The notes: a model not told the origin generated them from the sequence alone. A DNA stretch of 64,000 bases from an uncultured bacterium (GCA_937910695.1 CALEMW010000148.1:1-64000); one strand, 5' to 3'. Shown: positions 35,139 through 44,772, counted from the stretch's first letter. Made by a program: numbers and translations.

Positions 35139-35882
35139 TTAGCCCTCGCTTTCCTGAGTCGTTGTCGCGGCGTTTTCCGCGGCGGTTTTCTCTTCGTACT
35201 TCATGAAGATCTCGACGCGTCGATTCTTCGATCGCCCATCCGGCGTGCCGTTGTCGGCGATGGGCCTAAACTCTCCGTATCCCGTGGCCCGCAGCCGCGC
35301 GGGCTGGATTCCCGTTCCTTGGAGGCTCCTGGCCACGGCGATGGCCCTGGCCGCCGAGAGCTCCCAGTTCGACGGGAACTGAGGCGTGTTGATCGGCAGC
35401 GAATCCGTGTGCCCGCTGACTTCGATCGTGGTGGCCTTGCCGTCCAGGAAGTCCGAGATCTTGGCGAGGACCGCTCCCGCCGTGCCTTGCAGCACGGCCT
35501 TGCCGGAGGAGAAAAGGAACTCGTCTTCGATCTTGATCTGGATCCCCTGATCGGTCATGGACACTTCGACCTGATCGTCGAGTCCCTCATCGAGCAAGTA
35601 CTGTTCCAATTGCCGGAACTCGTAGAGCATCTCCTCGTCGGCCGCTCCTTCGTCCTTAGGAACGACGACATTTTCGAATTCGATGATGGTGTCGGAATTG
35701 TGGAATACGCCCAGGGCCGTCTGCAGAGACTCCATGGCCTGCTTGAATTTCGTCTCCTGGATCGACGAGAAACTGAGCAGCAGGATGAAGAACGTCAGCA
35801 ACAGGGACATCATGTCCCCATAGGTCACCACCCACCCCGGGATTCCGGGCTCTTCGGGGGGGCATTTACACTTCTTCGCCAT
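35139..35882 (-). CDS. motB: Flagellar stator protein MotB
   Basis: Stator subunit that anchors the motor to peptidoglycan. The N-terminus has one membrane helix with the proton-binding aspartate in VTYGDMMSLLLTFFILLLSF (Asp near residue 23). The C-terminal OmpA-like domain contains VSGHTDSLPI, NWELSAARA and RATGYGEFRP. At 247 aa it is typical. The residues around the ion site fit a proton rather than a sodium motor only weakly, so I leave the ion open. Confidence 0.96.
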   Translation of the reverse strand: MAKKCKCPPEEPGIPGWVVTYGDMMSLLLTFFILLLSFSSIQETKFKQAMESLQTALGVFHNSDTIIEFENVVVPKDEGAADEEMLYEFRQLEQYLLDEGLDDQVEVSMTDQGIQIKIEDEFLFSSGKAVLQGTAGAVLAKISDFLDGKATTIEVSGHTDSLPINTPQFPSNWELSAARAIAVARSLQGTGIQPARLRATGYGEFRPIADNGTPDGRSKNRRVEIFMKYEEKTAAENAATTTQESEG

Positions 35883-35900
35883 CGTGGCCCTCCGCGGGGA

Positions 35901-36674
35901 TCAGTCGATGTCCTTTTCCATGGCCCGCTGGGCGCTGGGAGTCAGGAAGGACTTGAGCTTCTCTTCGACGATGCGCGGGGAGTCGCCGCCCTGGATCCCC
36001 ATGACGCCTTCGATGATCATTTCACGGACGAGGATTTCTTCTCCCGACCTCGTCTGGAGCTTGCCGGCCATGGGAATGAAGAAGGCGTTGGCCATCACGG
36101 CGCCGTAGAAGGTCGTGAGCAGAGCCACCGCCATGCCTGTGCCGATGGAGCTGGGGTCTTCCATGTTCGCCAGCATGTTCACCAGTCCCACCAGGGTTCC
36201 GATCATGCCGAAAGCCGGAGCGTAGACGCCGCCGGCGTCGAGGATCTTCTTACCCTCGAGATGACGCTTCTGCTGCTGCTCGATGTCCGTTTCCAGAATG
36301 CGCTGCAGGAGCGAGGGATCGGTGCCGTCTACGGCCAGGCGGAGACCCTTACGGAGGAAGTCGTTCTCCTCATTTTCGGAATGCTCTTCGAGGGCCAGCA
36401 TGCCCTCCTTGCGCGCCTGTTCGGCATACTTGACGATGCGCTGGATGACCTCTTCCGGTGCATTGGCTTCGGTCAGGACCGTCTTTTTGATGATGCCGAT
36501 CATGCCGATAACCCGCGTCAGCGGGTAGTTCGTCAAAATCGCCATCACCGTGCCGCCGAAGACCATGATCATGGACGGAACGTTGACGAACAGGATCAGG
36601 GATCCCCCCATCAGGATCGCCCATACGATCAGACCCAGGGCGCCGAAGATTCCGATGATCGTCGCGATATCCAC
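35901..36674 (-). CDS. motA: Flagellar stator protein MotA
   Basis: Four-helix membrane protein (257 aa) that conducts ions with MotB. Helix 1 is ATIIGIFGALGLIVWAILMGG. The long cytoplasmic loop contains RKEGMLALEEHSENEENDF..GLRLAVDGTDP, and helices 3 and 4 follow from ILDAGGVYAPAFGMIGTLVGL and GMAVALLTTFYGAVMANAFFIP, all typical of the PomA/MotA group. Upstream, inside the end of flbD, lies a TGGCACG hairpin that could be a weak sigma54 promoter. Confidence 0.96.
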   Translation of the reverse strand: MDIATIIGIFGALGLIVWAILMGGSLILFVNVPSMIMVFGGTVMAILTNYPLTRVIGMIGIIKKTVLTEANAPEEVIQRIVKYAEQARKEGMLALEEHSENEENDFLRKGLRLAVDGTDPSLLQRILETDIEQQQKRHLEGKKILDAGGVYAPAFGMIGTLVGLVNMLANMEDPSSIGTGMAVALLTTFYGAVMANAFFIPMAGKLQTRSGEEILVREMIIEGVMGIQGGDSPRIVEEKLKSFLTPSAQRAMEKDID

Positions 36675-36698
36675 AGTTCGACCTCGCTGCAGTGAGTC

Positions 36699-36935
36699 CT
36701 AGTGCTGATCAATGCCTTCGTACACAGAGCCCGTGCCACCGGTGGGCACGGGGTGGCTGCGCGATTTCTGACGAAACTCGATGGACAGACGGATCACGTC
36801 GTCCAACGTCTCCTTGACCATGATCTTGCGCCCCGTCGTGAGGCTGATCAGGGTATCGGGAGTGATCTCAACCGTTTCGATGAGATCGGTGTTGAGCACC
36901 ATCTGGCTCCCGTTCAATTTCGTGACGTTGATCAT
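36699..36935 (-). CDS. flbD: FlbD/SwrD family protein
   Basis: Small protein of 78 aa beginning MINVTKLNGSQMVLNTDLIE and continuing VEITPDTLISLTTGRKIMVKET, the classic FlbD/SwrD pattern. Family members lie between flgE and motA and promote stator function or torque in Bacillus; the mechanism is not well known. The tail past residue 60 is variable. It starts 24 bases after flgE. Confidence 0.92.
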   Translation of the reverse strand: MINVTKLNGSQMVLNTDLIETVEITPDTLISLTTGRKIMVKETLDDVIRLSIEFRQKSRSHPVPTGGTGSVYEGIDQH

Positions 36936-36959
36936 GGTCCTTTAGCTCCTTTAGGCGCG

Positions 36960-39074
36960 TTAACGCAGCATCGAGACGATCTCTTGCAAGATCTGGTCCC
37001 CCGTCGTCACAACGCGTGCATTGGCCTGGAAGGCGCGTTGGGCTACCACCAGATTCGTCAGTTCCGCCGTGATATCCACGTTGGATCCTTCAAGAGCCCC
37101 GGAAACCACCAGGGTCCCCTCGCCGTCGCCGGCGAACATGGTCATCGCCGCTCCGGAGTTGCTGCTGACCTTGTAGCTGTTCCCGTCGGCCTGCAGCAGT
37201 CCTTCGTTGTTGGCGAAACGCGCGATGCCGACGCGGGCCAGGGTCTGCATGGTGTCGTTGGAGAAACGGCCGATGACGGTGCCGCTGGTATCGATTTCGA
37301 AATCGAGCAGCTCGCCCGCCGCATAGCCGTCGGACATGCCCTGCAGGGTGTCGGTGCCGGCATGCTGGGTCATGCCGTCGAGGGTGCCGAGCTGACCGGC
37401 GTCGATCTCGATGATCACGATATCCGCGCCCTGGTCGTCGGCACTCTGGGGACGGAACGACAGATGGCCGGAATCGTCTGCGTAGCGGAAGGCGACGATG
37501 TCACCATTGCTGTCGAAGGTGACCGTGCCGGATCCGCCTTCGATGAGCTCTTCGGTCCCCTCCATCTCGGCGGTCCACGTCCATTCGTTCAAGCCGACCC
37601 GCTTGGTGAAGGTCAGCTGTACGTTGTGGGTATTCCCGAGGGAGTCGTAGACCATCGACGACATGGTGAAGGTGTCGGAATCGGCGGCCTCCTGGACTTC
37701 GGTGAAGGAGAACGAGGTTTCGAGGGTCGGGTTCACTTCGCCGACTTCACGGATCTCGACCTGGCCCAGGGCGTTCTCCGTGCCCAGTTCGCCGAGCAGG
37801 AGCACCTCGCCCTGTTCGTTGATGGTGACCGGATCGGTGCTGATGCCGAAGGCGATCTGCAGACCCGTGAGCAGGTCCTGGACCGTCGAGGCGGCGTCGG
37901 CCACCAGGTTGTAGCCGGGAGCTTCGCTCGTGCCGATGGAACCGCTCAACGAAAGGGTCGTCTGGGGGTTGAGCGCATCGATGTTCAAGCCCAGGCTTTC
38001 ACCGCGGCTGTTGAACACGTCGGTCAAGAGATCGTCGGAAGTCGCTGCGGCCCGCAACCGCCCTTGACTCGCGGCCGGATCGTCCGTCGTACCGGTGCCG
38101 CCTGGGGCCACGGCATTCGTGAAGCGGAAACTGCTGTTGAAGTCGGAGTTGCCGGCCACAGAAAGCTGCAGGTTCAGCAGAGTCGCAGCTCCGCTGCCGT
38201 TGTCGATGGACACCGAGCCGTCGGCTCCGAGTGTAAGCGTGACTTCACCAGGGTTGAACTCGGGGAGCGCTTCTAGCTGAGCCGTGACCCAGCCCAGGAG
38301 CTCGATCAGGGTGTCGCCACCCTCCCCGACCACGTCGCTGCCGACAAGGAACGGCGAGGCGTCGATGGTCGCGGCCGTACCGCCTGTTTCCACCATGCCG
38401 GTCAAGGCGATGCGGTCGCCGTCCTGCAGGCCCATGAGATCGCCGTTCTGGGCATAAAGGCCGGTCAGGGCGTCGGAACCGGCGGCGGCTGCCATCAGAT
38501 GCTGTGACTCGAGGATGCTGTTCTGGGCGTCGGAATCGGCATCGAGGTTGCCGAAGATCTGCAGACTGGTCGAAGCCGCAGCGGGAACGCTCATGCTAGG
38601 ATCGATGATGATGTCGCTCCAGGCACCGGCGGTGATCGTCCCGTCGGGACCGGCCATGACTCCCTGCAGGCGCAGACCGCTGCCGGGATCCACCAGGTGG
38701 TGATCTGCGTCGAGACCGAAGGCCCCGGCGCGCGTGTAGACCGAATCGCGGCCGTCGCTGAGCATGAAGAAGCCGTCGCCCTGCAGGGCGAGGTCGGTGA
38801 TCATGCCTGTCGACTGCAGCGACCCCTGCTGGAAGCGCGTGTCGATGGTCGAGACCGCGGTTCCCAGACCGATCTGCATGGCATTGATACCGCCGCGCTG
38901 ACCCGAGACGGGACGGCTTGCCCCGTGGAGCGTCTGGGAGAACATTTCCCTGAACGTGACCCGCGATCCCTTGTAACCCACCGTGTTGGCGTTGGCGATG
39001 TTGTTGCCGATGACGTCCATCTCGATGGAGTTGGCGCCAAGACCGGAAATTCCTGCGTAAAGTGAACGAAGCAT
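36960..39074 (-). CDS. flgE: Flagellar hook protein FlgE
   Basis: Main hook subunit. The N-terminus MLRSLYAGISGLGANSIEMD and IGNNIANANTVGYKGSR, and the C-terminus with EGSNVDITAELTNLVVAQRAFQANARV, are the rod/hook-family signatures. At 704 aa it is much longer than enteric FlgE (~400), with large variable surface domains in the middle. The ATG at 39074 has AAGGAGG upstream; the longer open frame is not supported. Confidence 0.96.
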   Translation of the reverse strand: MLRSLYAGISGLGANSIEMDVIGNNIANANTVGYKGSRVTFREMFSQTLHGASRPVSGQRGGINAMQIGLGTAVSTIDTRFQQGSLQSTGMITDLALQGDGFFMLSDGRDSVYTRAGAFGLDADHHLVDPGSGLRLQGVMAGPDGTITAGAWSDIIIDPSMSVPAAASTSLQIFGNLDADSDAQNSILESQHLMAAAAGSDALTGLYAQNGDLMGLQDGDRIALTGMVETGGTAATIDASPFLVGSDVVGEGGDTLIELLGWVTAQLEALPEFNPGEVTLTLGADGSVSIDNGSGAATLLNLQLSVAGNSDFNSSFRFTNAVAPGGTGTTDDPAASQGRLRAAATSDDLLTDVFNSRGESLGLNIDALNPQTTLSLSGSIGTSEAPGYNLVADAASTVQDLLTGLQIAFGISTDPVTINEQGEVLLLGELGTENALGQVEIREVGEVNPTLETSFSFTEVQEAADSDTFTMSSMVYDSLGNTHNVQLTFTKRVGLNEWTWTAEMEGTEELIEGGSGTVTFDSNGDIVAFRYADDSGHLSFRPQSADDQGADIVIIEIDAGQLGTLDGMTQHAGTDTLQGMSDGYAAGELLDFEIDTSGTVIGRFSNDTMQTLARVGIARFANNEGLLQADGNSYKVSSNSGAAMTMFAGDGEGTLVVSGALEGSNVDITAELTNLVVAQRAFQANARVVTTGDQILQEIVSMLR

Positions 39075-39093
39075 GGTTCCTCCTTGGAACGGT

Positions 39094-39741
39094 CTACAGA
39101 CCGACTTCCGCGATCTCGGACGCGAAGTATTCGTCGCCGGCCACCGAGAGGATGGCCAGGTTGTTCTCGAAACGGATGCTGTCGACATGACCCTGGCGGT
39201 AGACTTCGTGGCCGATGTCGTTGCCGGCCCGGTCGACGACCGTGACGCTCAGGGTGTACGTACCATCGGGAGCCGCCTCACCATTGTCGGTCAGACCGTT
39301 CCAATCGATGTCGTTCCAACCCAACTCCACATCGGCCAGATATGTGGCGACAACTTCGCCGGCGCTGTTGTGTACCTCGACAGTGGCAGTTCCGTCGCCG
39401 GACGACTGCAACCGGCTGCCGGTCGCCGTCTCGTCGGCCACATCCACGCCGTCGCCAAGAACCGTGGCCGTGCGGCCGACGATGTCGAGCATCATGGTAT
39501 TGTTCAGAGACTGGGAAATGCCCATGTCGGCCGCGAAGTTGCTGTTCATCTGCTCGAGCTGCTCCAGCATGGAGAACTGGGTCAGCTGAGACGTGAACTC
39601 CTCGTTGGACATGGGGTCGAGGGGATTCTGGTTCTGGATCTGGGTCACCAGGAGCTGCAGGAACTGGTCCTGGCTCTCCTGAGTGCTGGACGTCGTATAG
39701 GACGACGTCGCGGTCGTCGAGTTTACGCCGCTGACGTTCAT
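39094..39741 (-). CDS. flgD: Hook-capping protein FlgD
   Basis: Scaffold at the tip of the growing hook, discarded later. The N-terminal export/cap region contains SQDQFLQLLVTQIQNQNPLDPMSNEEFTS, typical of FlgD, and the C-terminal half is a FlgD Ig-like fold (WNDIDWNGLTDNGEAAPDGTYTLSV). At 215 aa it is of normal length. It overlaps fliK by four bases. Confidence 0.95.
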   Translation of the reverse strand: MNVSGVNSTTATSSYTTSSTQESQDQFLQLLVTQIQNQNPLDPMSNEEFTSQLTQFSMLEQLEQMNSNFAADMGISQSLNNTMMLDIVGRTATVLGDGVDVADETATGSRLQSSGDGTATVEVHNSAGEVVATYLADVELGWNDIDWNGLTDNGEAAPDGTYTLSVTVVDRAGNDIGHEVYRQGHVDSIRFENNLAILSVAGDEYFASEIAEVGL

Positions 39742-40754
39742 CGTTCACCCTCCTGGTCGTCGCCGTGGTCGGCCCGCTGATCGCCGTCGTCAGGCGTGCC
39801 GTGTTCGGGTCGGTCCTGCGGTTCGCCGGCTCCCTCGTCGTCTTCCTTCTCGGTCGCTAGGATGTGGATTTTGACCTCGTTCCACGAGGTGCTGCGTCCC
39901 AGCAGCAGTTGGCCCAACTCATCTGCGCCCTCGCGCAATGCGGACTCGGCCATGGCGGACTCGACACGGATGTGGATCTCGAGACGTTCCCCGACCCGCG
40001 TGAGCTGGATGTCCAACTTACCCAGATGGGCCGGCTCCAGATGAAGTCGGATGTCTCCTTTGCCATTGTTCAAACCCATGTGCTTCAACAGGGAATTGAT
40101 CACCTGCTGCTTGACTTGTCCCGGATCGGGAGCGGGTGCTGCTTCCGGGGCCTGTTGCCCTTGCACACCGACGGCGCGCCAGATGCCGTCCAACTTGACG
40201 ACGCCGACTCCGGGCGTCAGAGCTGCTGCGGCCGGAGTCGCCACGTTCTGGACCGTTGCGACTGGGCGTGAATCGACCGGGGCGGAACTCTCGCTGCTGA
40301 GCGTCGGCTTCATGTCCTGGGGAAGCCCATCGGGTTCCGACGCCGCTGCATCATCGCCCGGGGTTTGACGGAGCTCCTTCTCGGTTCCGTGCGCCTTATC
40401 TGCGGGCAGTTCCTTTGCCGCATGGTCGGACCGATCATTGCGCCGTTCGACGGACGCGGTATCACGGTTTCCGGAGGCACGGTCGGAGCGGAAACGCGGT
40501 TCCCGCCGTTCGTCTGCACCTGAGCGGGACGAACGTTTGCTGGGGTCGTTATCATCACTGCGTGTCGAAGTCGTCTCGTCCATGTGCGACCGCTTCTGGG
40601 CGGGCGGCATGGTTTCCTGCAGCAAACGTGAGAAATCGGGTGCCGCGACACCTGCGAAACCGACCAGCAGCTCGTTGCTGCGTCGATCTTGCTGCTGTGT
40701 GGTGCGCTCGACGGCGGTACGACTGCTTCCGGTCGTGGTCTGGACGCTGTTCAA
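39738..40754 (-). CDS. fliK: Flagellar hook-length control protein FliK
   Basis: Secreted ruler that measures hook length and tells FlhB to switch substrate. The N-terminal ~200 residues are polar, charged and low in complexity, as expected for an exported ruler. The C-terminal Flg_hook domain is recognisable: IRLHLEPAHLGKLDIQLTRVGERLEIHIRVES followed by LREGADELGQLL (residues ~230-300). An acidic tail ends the 338-aa protein. It lies between the MotE-like gene and flgD with 4-base overlaps on both sides. Confidence 0.88.
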   Translation of the reverse strand: MNSVQTTTGSSRTAVERTTQQQDRRSNELLVGFAGVAAPDFSRLLQETMPPAQKRSHMDETTSTRSDDNDPSKRSSRSGADERREPRFRSDRASGNRDTASVERRNDRSDHAAKELPADKAHGTEKELRQTPGDDAAASEPDGLPQDMKPTLSSESSAPVDSRPVATVQNVATPAAAALTPGVGVVKLDGIWRAVGVQGQQAPEAAPAPDPGQVKQQVINSLLKHMGLNNGKGDIRLHLEPAHLGKLDIQLTRVGERLEIHIRVESAMAESALREGADELGQLLLGRSTSWNEVKIHILATEKEDDEGAGEPQDRPEHGTPDDGDQRADHGDDQEGER

Positions 40755-41284
40755 ATGTCCTCCCCCTTCCGGCTCATCCGGCTGCTGATTTCCGAAGCCA
40801 AAGCACGGTCCATGAACGAAAGTACCTTGGCGGCCTGTCGGTCCTTCATGCGCGAAACGATTTCGAGCACGATGTCGGGATGGAGGGTTTCGAGAATGGG
40901 CGCGGCCTTGTCGGGCTTCATGGCCCCGTAGACCTTAGCCAGGCGGGCCACGGAAACTTCCCGCTCCTCGGTGAAGTCTGCCTGGACGGTCCGCAGCTCC
41001 GTGATCATCTGCTGGATCTTCTGCTGCTGGATGAGCAGGACGGCTTCCTCCACATCGAATGTCGTCTTGAGCGTCAGCAGGCGTTCCGAAGAGATCTGGA
41101 TATGGTCGCGCTCGGAGTCGAGAGTCGCCTTGATGCGTTCGGCCGCGAGCTGCTCGTCGGATTTCACACCGGGAGTCCTCGGCATGGCGAGGTGAACGGC
41201 GCTCTCAAGCAGTCCGGTTGTCACCAGGATGATCCCGAAGATCAGGGTGAAGGTGATGGCAGAGACGACGATCAACGATTTCAT
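40751..41284 (-). CDS. MotE/MgtE-N-like flagellar membrane protein
   Basis: Protein of 177 aa with one N-terminal transmembrane helix (IVVSAITFTLIFGIILVTTG), a long coiled coil (residues ~45-105), and a C-terminal MgtE N-terminal-like domain: LAKVYGAMKPDKAAPILETLHPDIVLEIVSRMKDRQAAKVL. This is the layout of MotE and FlbB, periplasmic chaperone-like proteins for MotC or for stator placement. The position between fliJ and fliK is standard. The exact partner here is unknown. Confidence 0.78.
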   Translation of the reverse strand: MKSLIVVSAITFTLIFGIILVTTGLLESAVHLAMPRTPGVKSDEQLAAERIKATLDSERDHIQISSERLLTLKTTFDVEEAVLLIQQQKIQQMITELRTVQADFTEEREVSVARLAKVYGAMKPDKAAPILETLHPDIVLEIVSRMKDRQAAKVLSFMDRALASEISSRMSRKGEDI

Positions 41285-41303
41285 GCAATTCCTCCGGGAC
41301 GGC

Positions 41304-41747
41304 TCATGCCGACCATCGAGTGTCGTGGCGGCGGGCGGCGACTTCGTCGAGTTGTTTCTGTTCCCGTCGTCTCATAGTCTGCTCCCAATCGGCGCGCTGC
41401 CTCTCTTCCAGACGTTCGAGCACCGAAACTTCATGCTGTGCCGTCACAAGGACTCGGCGCTGTCGCTCCACGACGATCCGCTGTTCGCCGGCCTGGACAT
41501 CAAGCAATTCGATCTGCTTGCGCCGGCCCTCGACGAAGGCCGCAGCGGCCCTCTCGAAACCGAGATCGACGGTGTCGCGGCGAGAACGATGGGCCGCAAG
41601 TGCCGCTTCCTCGACATCCGCCGCAAAGGCGTGGCGGCTGGCCAGTAGCTGATTCAGAGCCAGCGCCAGTTCCTGTAGTCGCCGGGCTTCGTTCTCGACG
41701 ATGCGGCGCCGATGCTTCATCACCTTCGCAAGTCGGAAATGAAACAC
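41304..41747 (-). CDS. fliJ: Flagellar export protein FliJ
   Basis: Coiled-coil stalk of the export ATPase (147 aa), comparable to the gamma subunit of F1. It starts MFHFRLAKVMKHRRRIVENE, close to the usual F.F.L..VL..R......, and is helical throughout with many Arg, Glu and Ala. It follows fliI by one base. Sequence alone is weak; the position is decisive. Confidence 0.85.
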   Translation of the reverse strand: MFHFRLAKVMKHRRRIVENEARRLQELALALNQLLASRHAFAADVEEAALAAHRSRRDTVDLGFERAAAAFVEGRRKQIELLDVQAGEQRIVVERQRRVLVTAQHEVSVLERLEERQRADWEQTMRRREQKQLDEVAARRHDTRWSA

Positions 41748-41748
41748 G

Positions 41749-43065
41749 TCAGACCTCCGCGGTGAGCTTTAGCAAGCCGCGGGCCGTATCTGAGAAGGGA
41801 GCGGGTTCGTCGATCTCCTGGCAGAGGAAGCCGCGGATGGCTTCGCGTCGAGAGAGGGCGGCGTCGACGAGCGGATCGGATCCAGCCACGTATGCACCGA
41901 TATTGATCAGATCTCGATTCTCCTCCACCGCCTTGAGCCAGCGGGCGAGACGCACGCCGGCGGCGAGCACCTCTGGCTCGGCGACGTCCTGGCGAAGGCG
42001 GCTGATGCTGCCCAGGACATCGACGGCAGGGTAATGGCCCTCGCGAGCCAGATCCCTGCTGAGCATGATGTGTCCGTCGAGGATGGACCGGACGGCATCG
42101 CCGATGGGGTCGTGGATGTCGTCGCCTTCGATCAGGACGGTGAAGAAAGCAGTAATGGAGCTGCCTGTAGAACAGCCGGCACGCTCGCACAGTCGAGGCA
42201 GAGCGGCGAAGACAGAAGGCGTGTAACCCTTCGTGGTGGGGGGCTCCCCCGCAGCCAGACCGATCTCTCGCAGAGCCATGGCGTAGCGTGTCAGCGAATC
42301 CATCATGAGCATGACGTTGCGCCCGGCGTCGCGGAAGCTTTCGGCGATGGCCATGGCGGTTTCGGCGCCTTTGGCCCGCATGACGGCGCTCTCGTCCGAG
42401 GTGACGACCACCACGACGGTGCGGGCCATGCCCTCGACCCCCAGATCGCGCTCCAGGAATTCCCGTACCTCGCGGCCCCGTTCACCGATCAGCGCTACGA
42501 CGTTCACATCGACTTCGGCGTTGCGGGCGAGCATGCCCAGCAAAACGCTTTTGCCCACACCACTCCCGGCGAAGATGCCCATACGCTGACCCTGGGCCAC
42601 CGTGATCATCGAATCGATGGACCGCACGCCTGTGGCCAGGTGCTGGGTGATCCGACGCCGCGTCATGGCCGAGGGCGGCGGGCCGGCGACACGTTGTTCG
42701 TGCATGCCTCGGAAATCGGCGCCGCCGTCAACAGGCCGGCCGAGACCATCCACGACACGGCCGAGGAGTTCGGGGCCTACCGGTACGCTCAAAGAGTCTC
42801 CTACCAGAGCCACCCGCTGACCCCTCGCGACGCCATCGAGGTTGCCGTAGGGCATGAGCAAAGCAGTGCTCCCACGGAAGCCTACGACCTCGCAGTCGAT
42901 GGACTGGCGACCGCCCCCCAGGTCGATGCTGCACTGGGAACCAACAGAGACGGTCAGGCCCACGACTTCGATGACGAGGCCCACGAGTTTTTCCACGCGG
43001 CCGGTCACGCGGATCGGATCCCCAGCGGTCACCTGGGCTGCGCAGTGGCTCCAGGGCAGAGTCAT
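41749..43065 (-). CDS. fliI: Flagellum-specific ATPase FliI
   Basis: ATPase that unfolds and feeds export substrates. It has the F1-beta-like core: Walker A GIFAGSGVGKS (residues 163-173), GERGREVREFLERDLG, LMMDSLTRYAMALREIGLAAGEPP, and YPAVDVLGSISRL. At 438 aa it is standard. The ATG at 43065 overlaps the fliH stop as ATGA; the open frame further upstream is antisense-like filler. Confidence 0.97.
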   Translation of the reverse strand: MTLPWSHCAAQVTAGDPIRVTGRVEKLVGLVIEVVGLTVSVGSQCSIDLGGGRQSIDCEVVGFRGSTALLMPYGNLDGVARGQRVALVGDSLSVPVGPELLGRVVDGLGRPVDGGADFRGMHEQRVAGPPPSAMTRRRITQHLATGVRSIDSMITVAQGQRMGIFAGSGVGKSVLLGMLARNAEVDVNVVALIGERGREVREFLERDLGVEGMARTVVVVVTSDESAVMRAKGAETAMAIAESFRDAGRNVMLMMDSLTRYAMALREIGLAAGEPPTTKGYTPSVFAALPRLCERAGCSTGSSITAFFTVLIEGDDIHDPIGDAVRSILDGHIMLSRDLAREGHYPAVDVLGSISRLRQDVAEPEVLAAGVRLARWLKAVEENRDLINIGAYVAGSDPLVDAALSRREAIRGFLCQEIDEPAPFSDTARGLLKLTAEV

Positions 43066-43781
43066 GTGCCGACCTCGCAGGGCTCCACTATGTCGAGTTC
43101 CTGGTTTCTCGGCGATCTCACAGCATCCTTGCCGTAGATCATCGCATCGCGGGCGATTGTGGCGAGCGCCTCGCTCTGGCCGCGAAACGTGAGGTCCCAT
43201 TCCTGGCCACCCGATTTGACGATGCAGCCGCCCGGAGGCAACGCAAGCTCGGGAGTCATGGCAACGACGTTCAGATCTCGCAGTTGGTCGGCGTATTGTT
43301 CCAGCTTGGCGACTTCAGACGGATGGGCAATGACGGTCAGTTCGGCGCCGATCTGCTTGCGGTCGATGAGGTCCTCGAGGCAGCGCACCAGATAAGTGTC
43401 GTCCACGGCAATCGCACTGCGGGCCAGGCGCTCACCGATGGCCACCGCCAGTTCAACTGCGCCCAGGGCCATGGAATGCAGGTCGTCATCGATGGCCTTG
43501 TTGATCTGATCCTTCAGGGGGATCAGCATGCCGCGAATGAGTTCCATCTCGCTGCCGATGTTCCCATGAAGCTCCTGCCGGATCTCCTCGCTCACTTCCT
43601 CACGGACCATGGCGTAGAGAGCTTCGCGCTCTTCCTGTTCGAGCCGCTTCATAAATGCGCCGGCCCTGTCGGCAGGCCGATCCTCGACGAAGTCCGGATT
43701 CTCGCACCATGAATTACTAACAGCGTCGGAGTTTCCGTCCTGATCGGACAAGAGGATTTCATCAGGTGACCATCTGTGCAC
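43062..43781 (-). CDS. fliH: Flagellar export regulator FliH
   Basis: Binds and restrains FliI and links it to the C-ring. Around residues 40-110 it is a charged helix (MKRLEQEEREALYAMVREEVSEEIR), and the C-terminal domain has the FliH/YscL strand pattern ELTVIAHPSEVAKLEQYAD and PPGGCIVKSGGQEWDLTFRGQ. The GTG at 43781 overlaps the end of fliG by 20 bases; a later TTG is possible, so the first ~40 residues are uncertain. Confidence 0.88.
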   Translation of the reverse strand: MHRWSPDEILLSDQDGNSDAVSNSWCENPDFVEDRPADRAGAFMKRLEQEEREALYAMVREEVSEEIRQELHGNIGSEMELIRGMLIPLKDQINKAIDDDLHSMALGAVELAVAIGERLARSAIAVDDTYLVRCLEDLIDRKQIGAELTVIAHPSEVAKLEQYADQLRDLNVVAMTPELALPPGGCIVKSGGQEWDLTFRGQSEALATIARDAMIYGKDAVRSPRNQELDIVEPCEVGT

Positions 43782-44772
43782 CGCCGCCTCCCTTCCCGAT
43801 CACGATCACGCCGGTGTCCATGAGCTTCCGCACGACCGAAACGACCTTGGACTGGGCGTCCTCCACCTCGCTCAACGGCAGCGGGCCCATGTACTCCATG
43901 TCCTCCTTGATGCCCGCCGCGGCGCGCTTCGAGAGGTTGTTGAAGATTTTTTCCTGAATCGTACCCGGCGTCCCCTTGAGTGCAGTCGCCAGATCCTTGC
44001 CCTTGATCTCCTTGAGGATCTCCTGGATGTAGAGATCGTCCAGGTTGGTCAGATCCTCGAAGACGAACATGAGGTTCTTGACCTCGGAAGCGCATTCGTC
44101 GTCGATGTCGCGCATGTCGTCGATGATCTCGAGCCAGGCTTCCTGCTCGATCTCGTTGAGGATGTCGGCGACCTGCTTCTTGCCGCCGTACTTGCGGCGC
44201 TCTTCCTGGAATTCGCCCTGGACCATGGAACTCACCACGTTCTCAACGACTTGCAGCGCATCCTTGTTGGGCTTGTCGAGGGTCGCGATCTTGTGGGCCA
44301 CGTCGCCCTGGATCGAGGGGGGCAGCAGGGCCATGATCGGACCGCTGAAGCGCGGATCGACGTGCGCCAGCACCAGGGCAATGGTCTGGGGATGTTCGTT
44401 CTTCAGGTAGTTGACCACGGTGAGGTGGTCGACCTTCTTGAGGTTCTCGAACCCGCTCATGCTGCTGAAGCCGGTGGCCCGGTTGATGATCGAGTTCGCC
44501 TGGCGGCGGCCGAGAGCCTCTTCGAGGATCTCCTTGGCCGAATCCTCGCCGCCGAATTCGAAACCGGTGGCGCTCTTGCGCATCTGGACGAAGTCCATCA
44601 GCGCGCGGCGCTTCTCTTCCGCGGTGACCAGCTTGAGCTTGCTGATCTCGCCGGTGATCGCCTCGATGAGCTTCTCCGGCAGCGTCTTCATGATCTTGCC
44701 CGACACCTTGGGGCCGAGGGCGATCATCAACACGGCGATCTTGCGCAGCTTGATCCTGTTGATCTCTTCCAT
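43762..44772 (-). CDS. fliG: Flagellar motor switch protein FliG
   Basis: C-ring rotor protein that meets the stator. It begins INRIKLRKIAVLMIALGP, has the EHPQTIALVL motif in the middle domain (KNEHPQTIALVLAHVDP), and a C-terminal torque domain (MFVFEDLTNLDDLYIQEILK, SKRAAAGIKEDMEYMGPLPLSEVEDAQ). At 336 aa it is complete. It lies 12 bases after fliF. Confidence 0.97.
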   Translation of the reverse strand: MEEINRIKLRKIAVLMIALGPKVSGKIMKTLPEKLIEAITGEISKLKLVTAEEKRRALMDFVQMRKSATGFEFGGEDSAKEILEEALGRRQANSIINRATGFSSMSGFENLKKVDHLTVVNYLKNEHPQTIALVLAHVDPRFSGPIMALLPPSIQGDVAHKIATLDKPNKDALQVVENVVSSMVQGEFQEERRKYGGKKQVADILNEIEQEAWLEIIDDMRDIDDECASEVKNLMFVFEDLTNLDDLYIQEILKEIKGKDLATALKGTPGTIQEKIFNNLSKRAAAGIKEDMEYMGPLPLSEVEDAQSKVVSVVRKLMDTGVIVIGKGGGGAQMVT

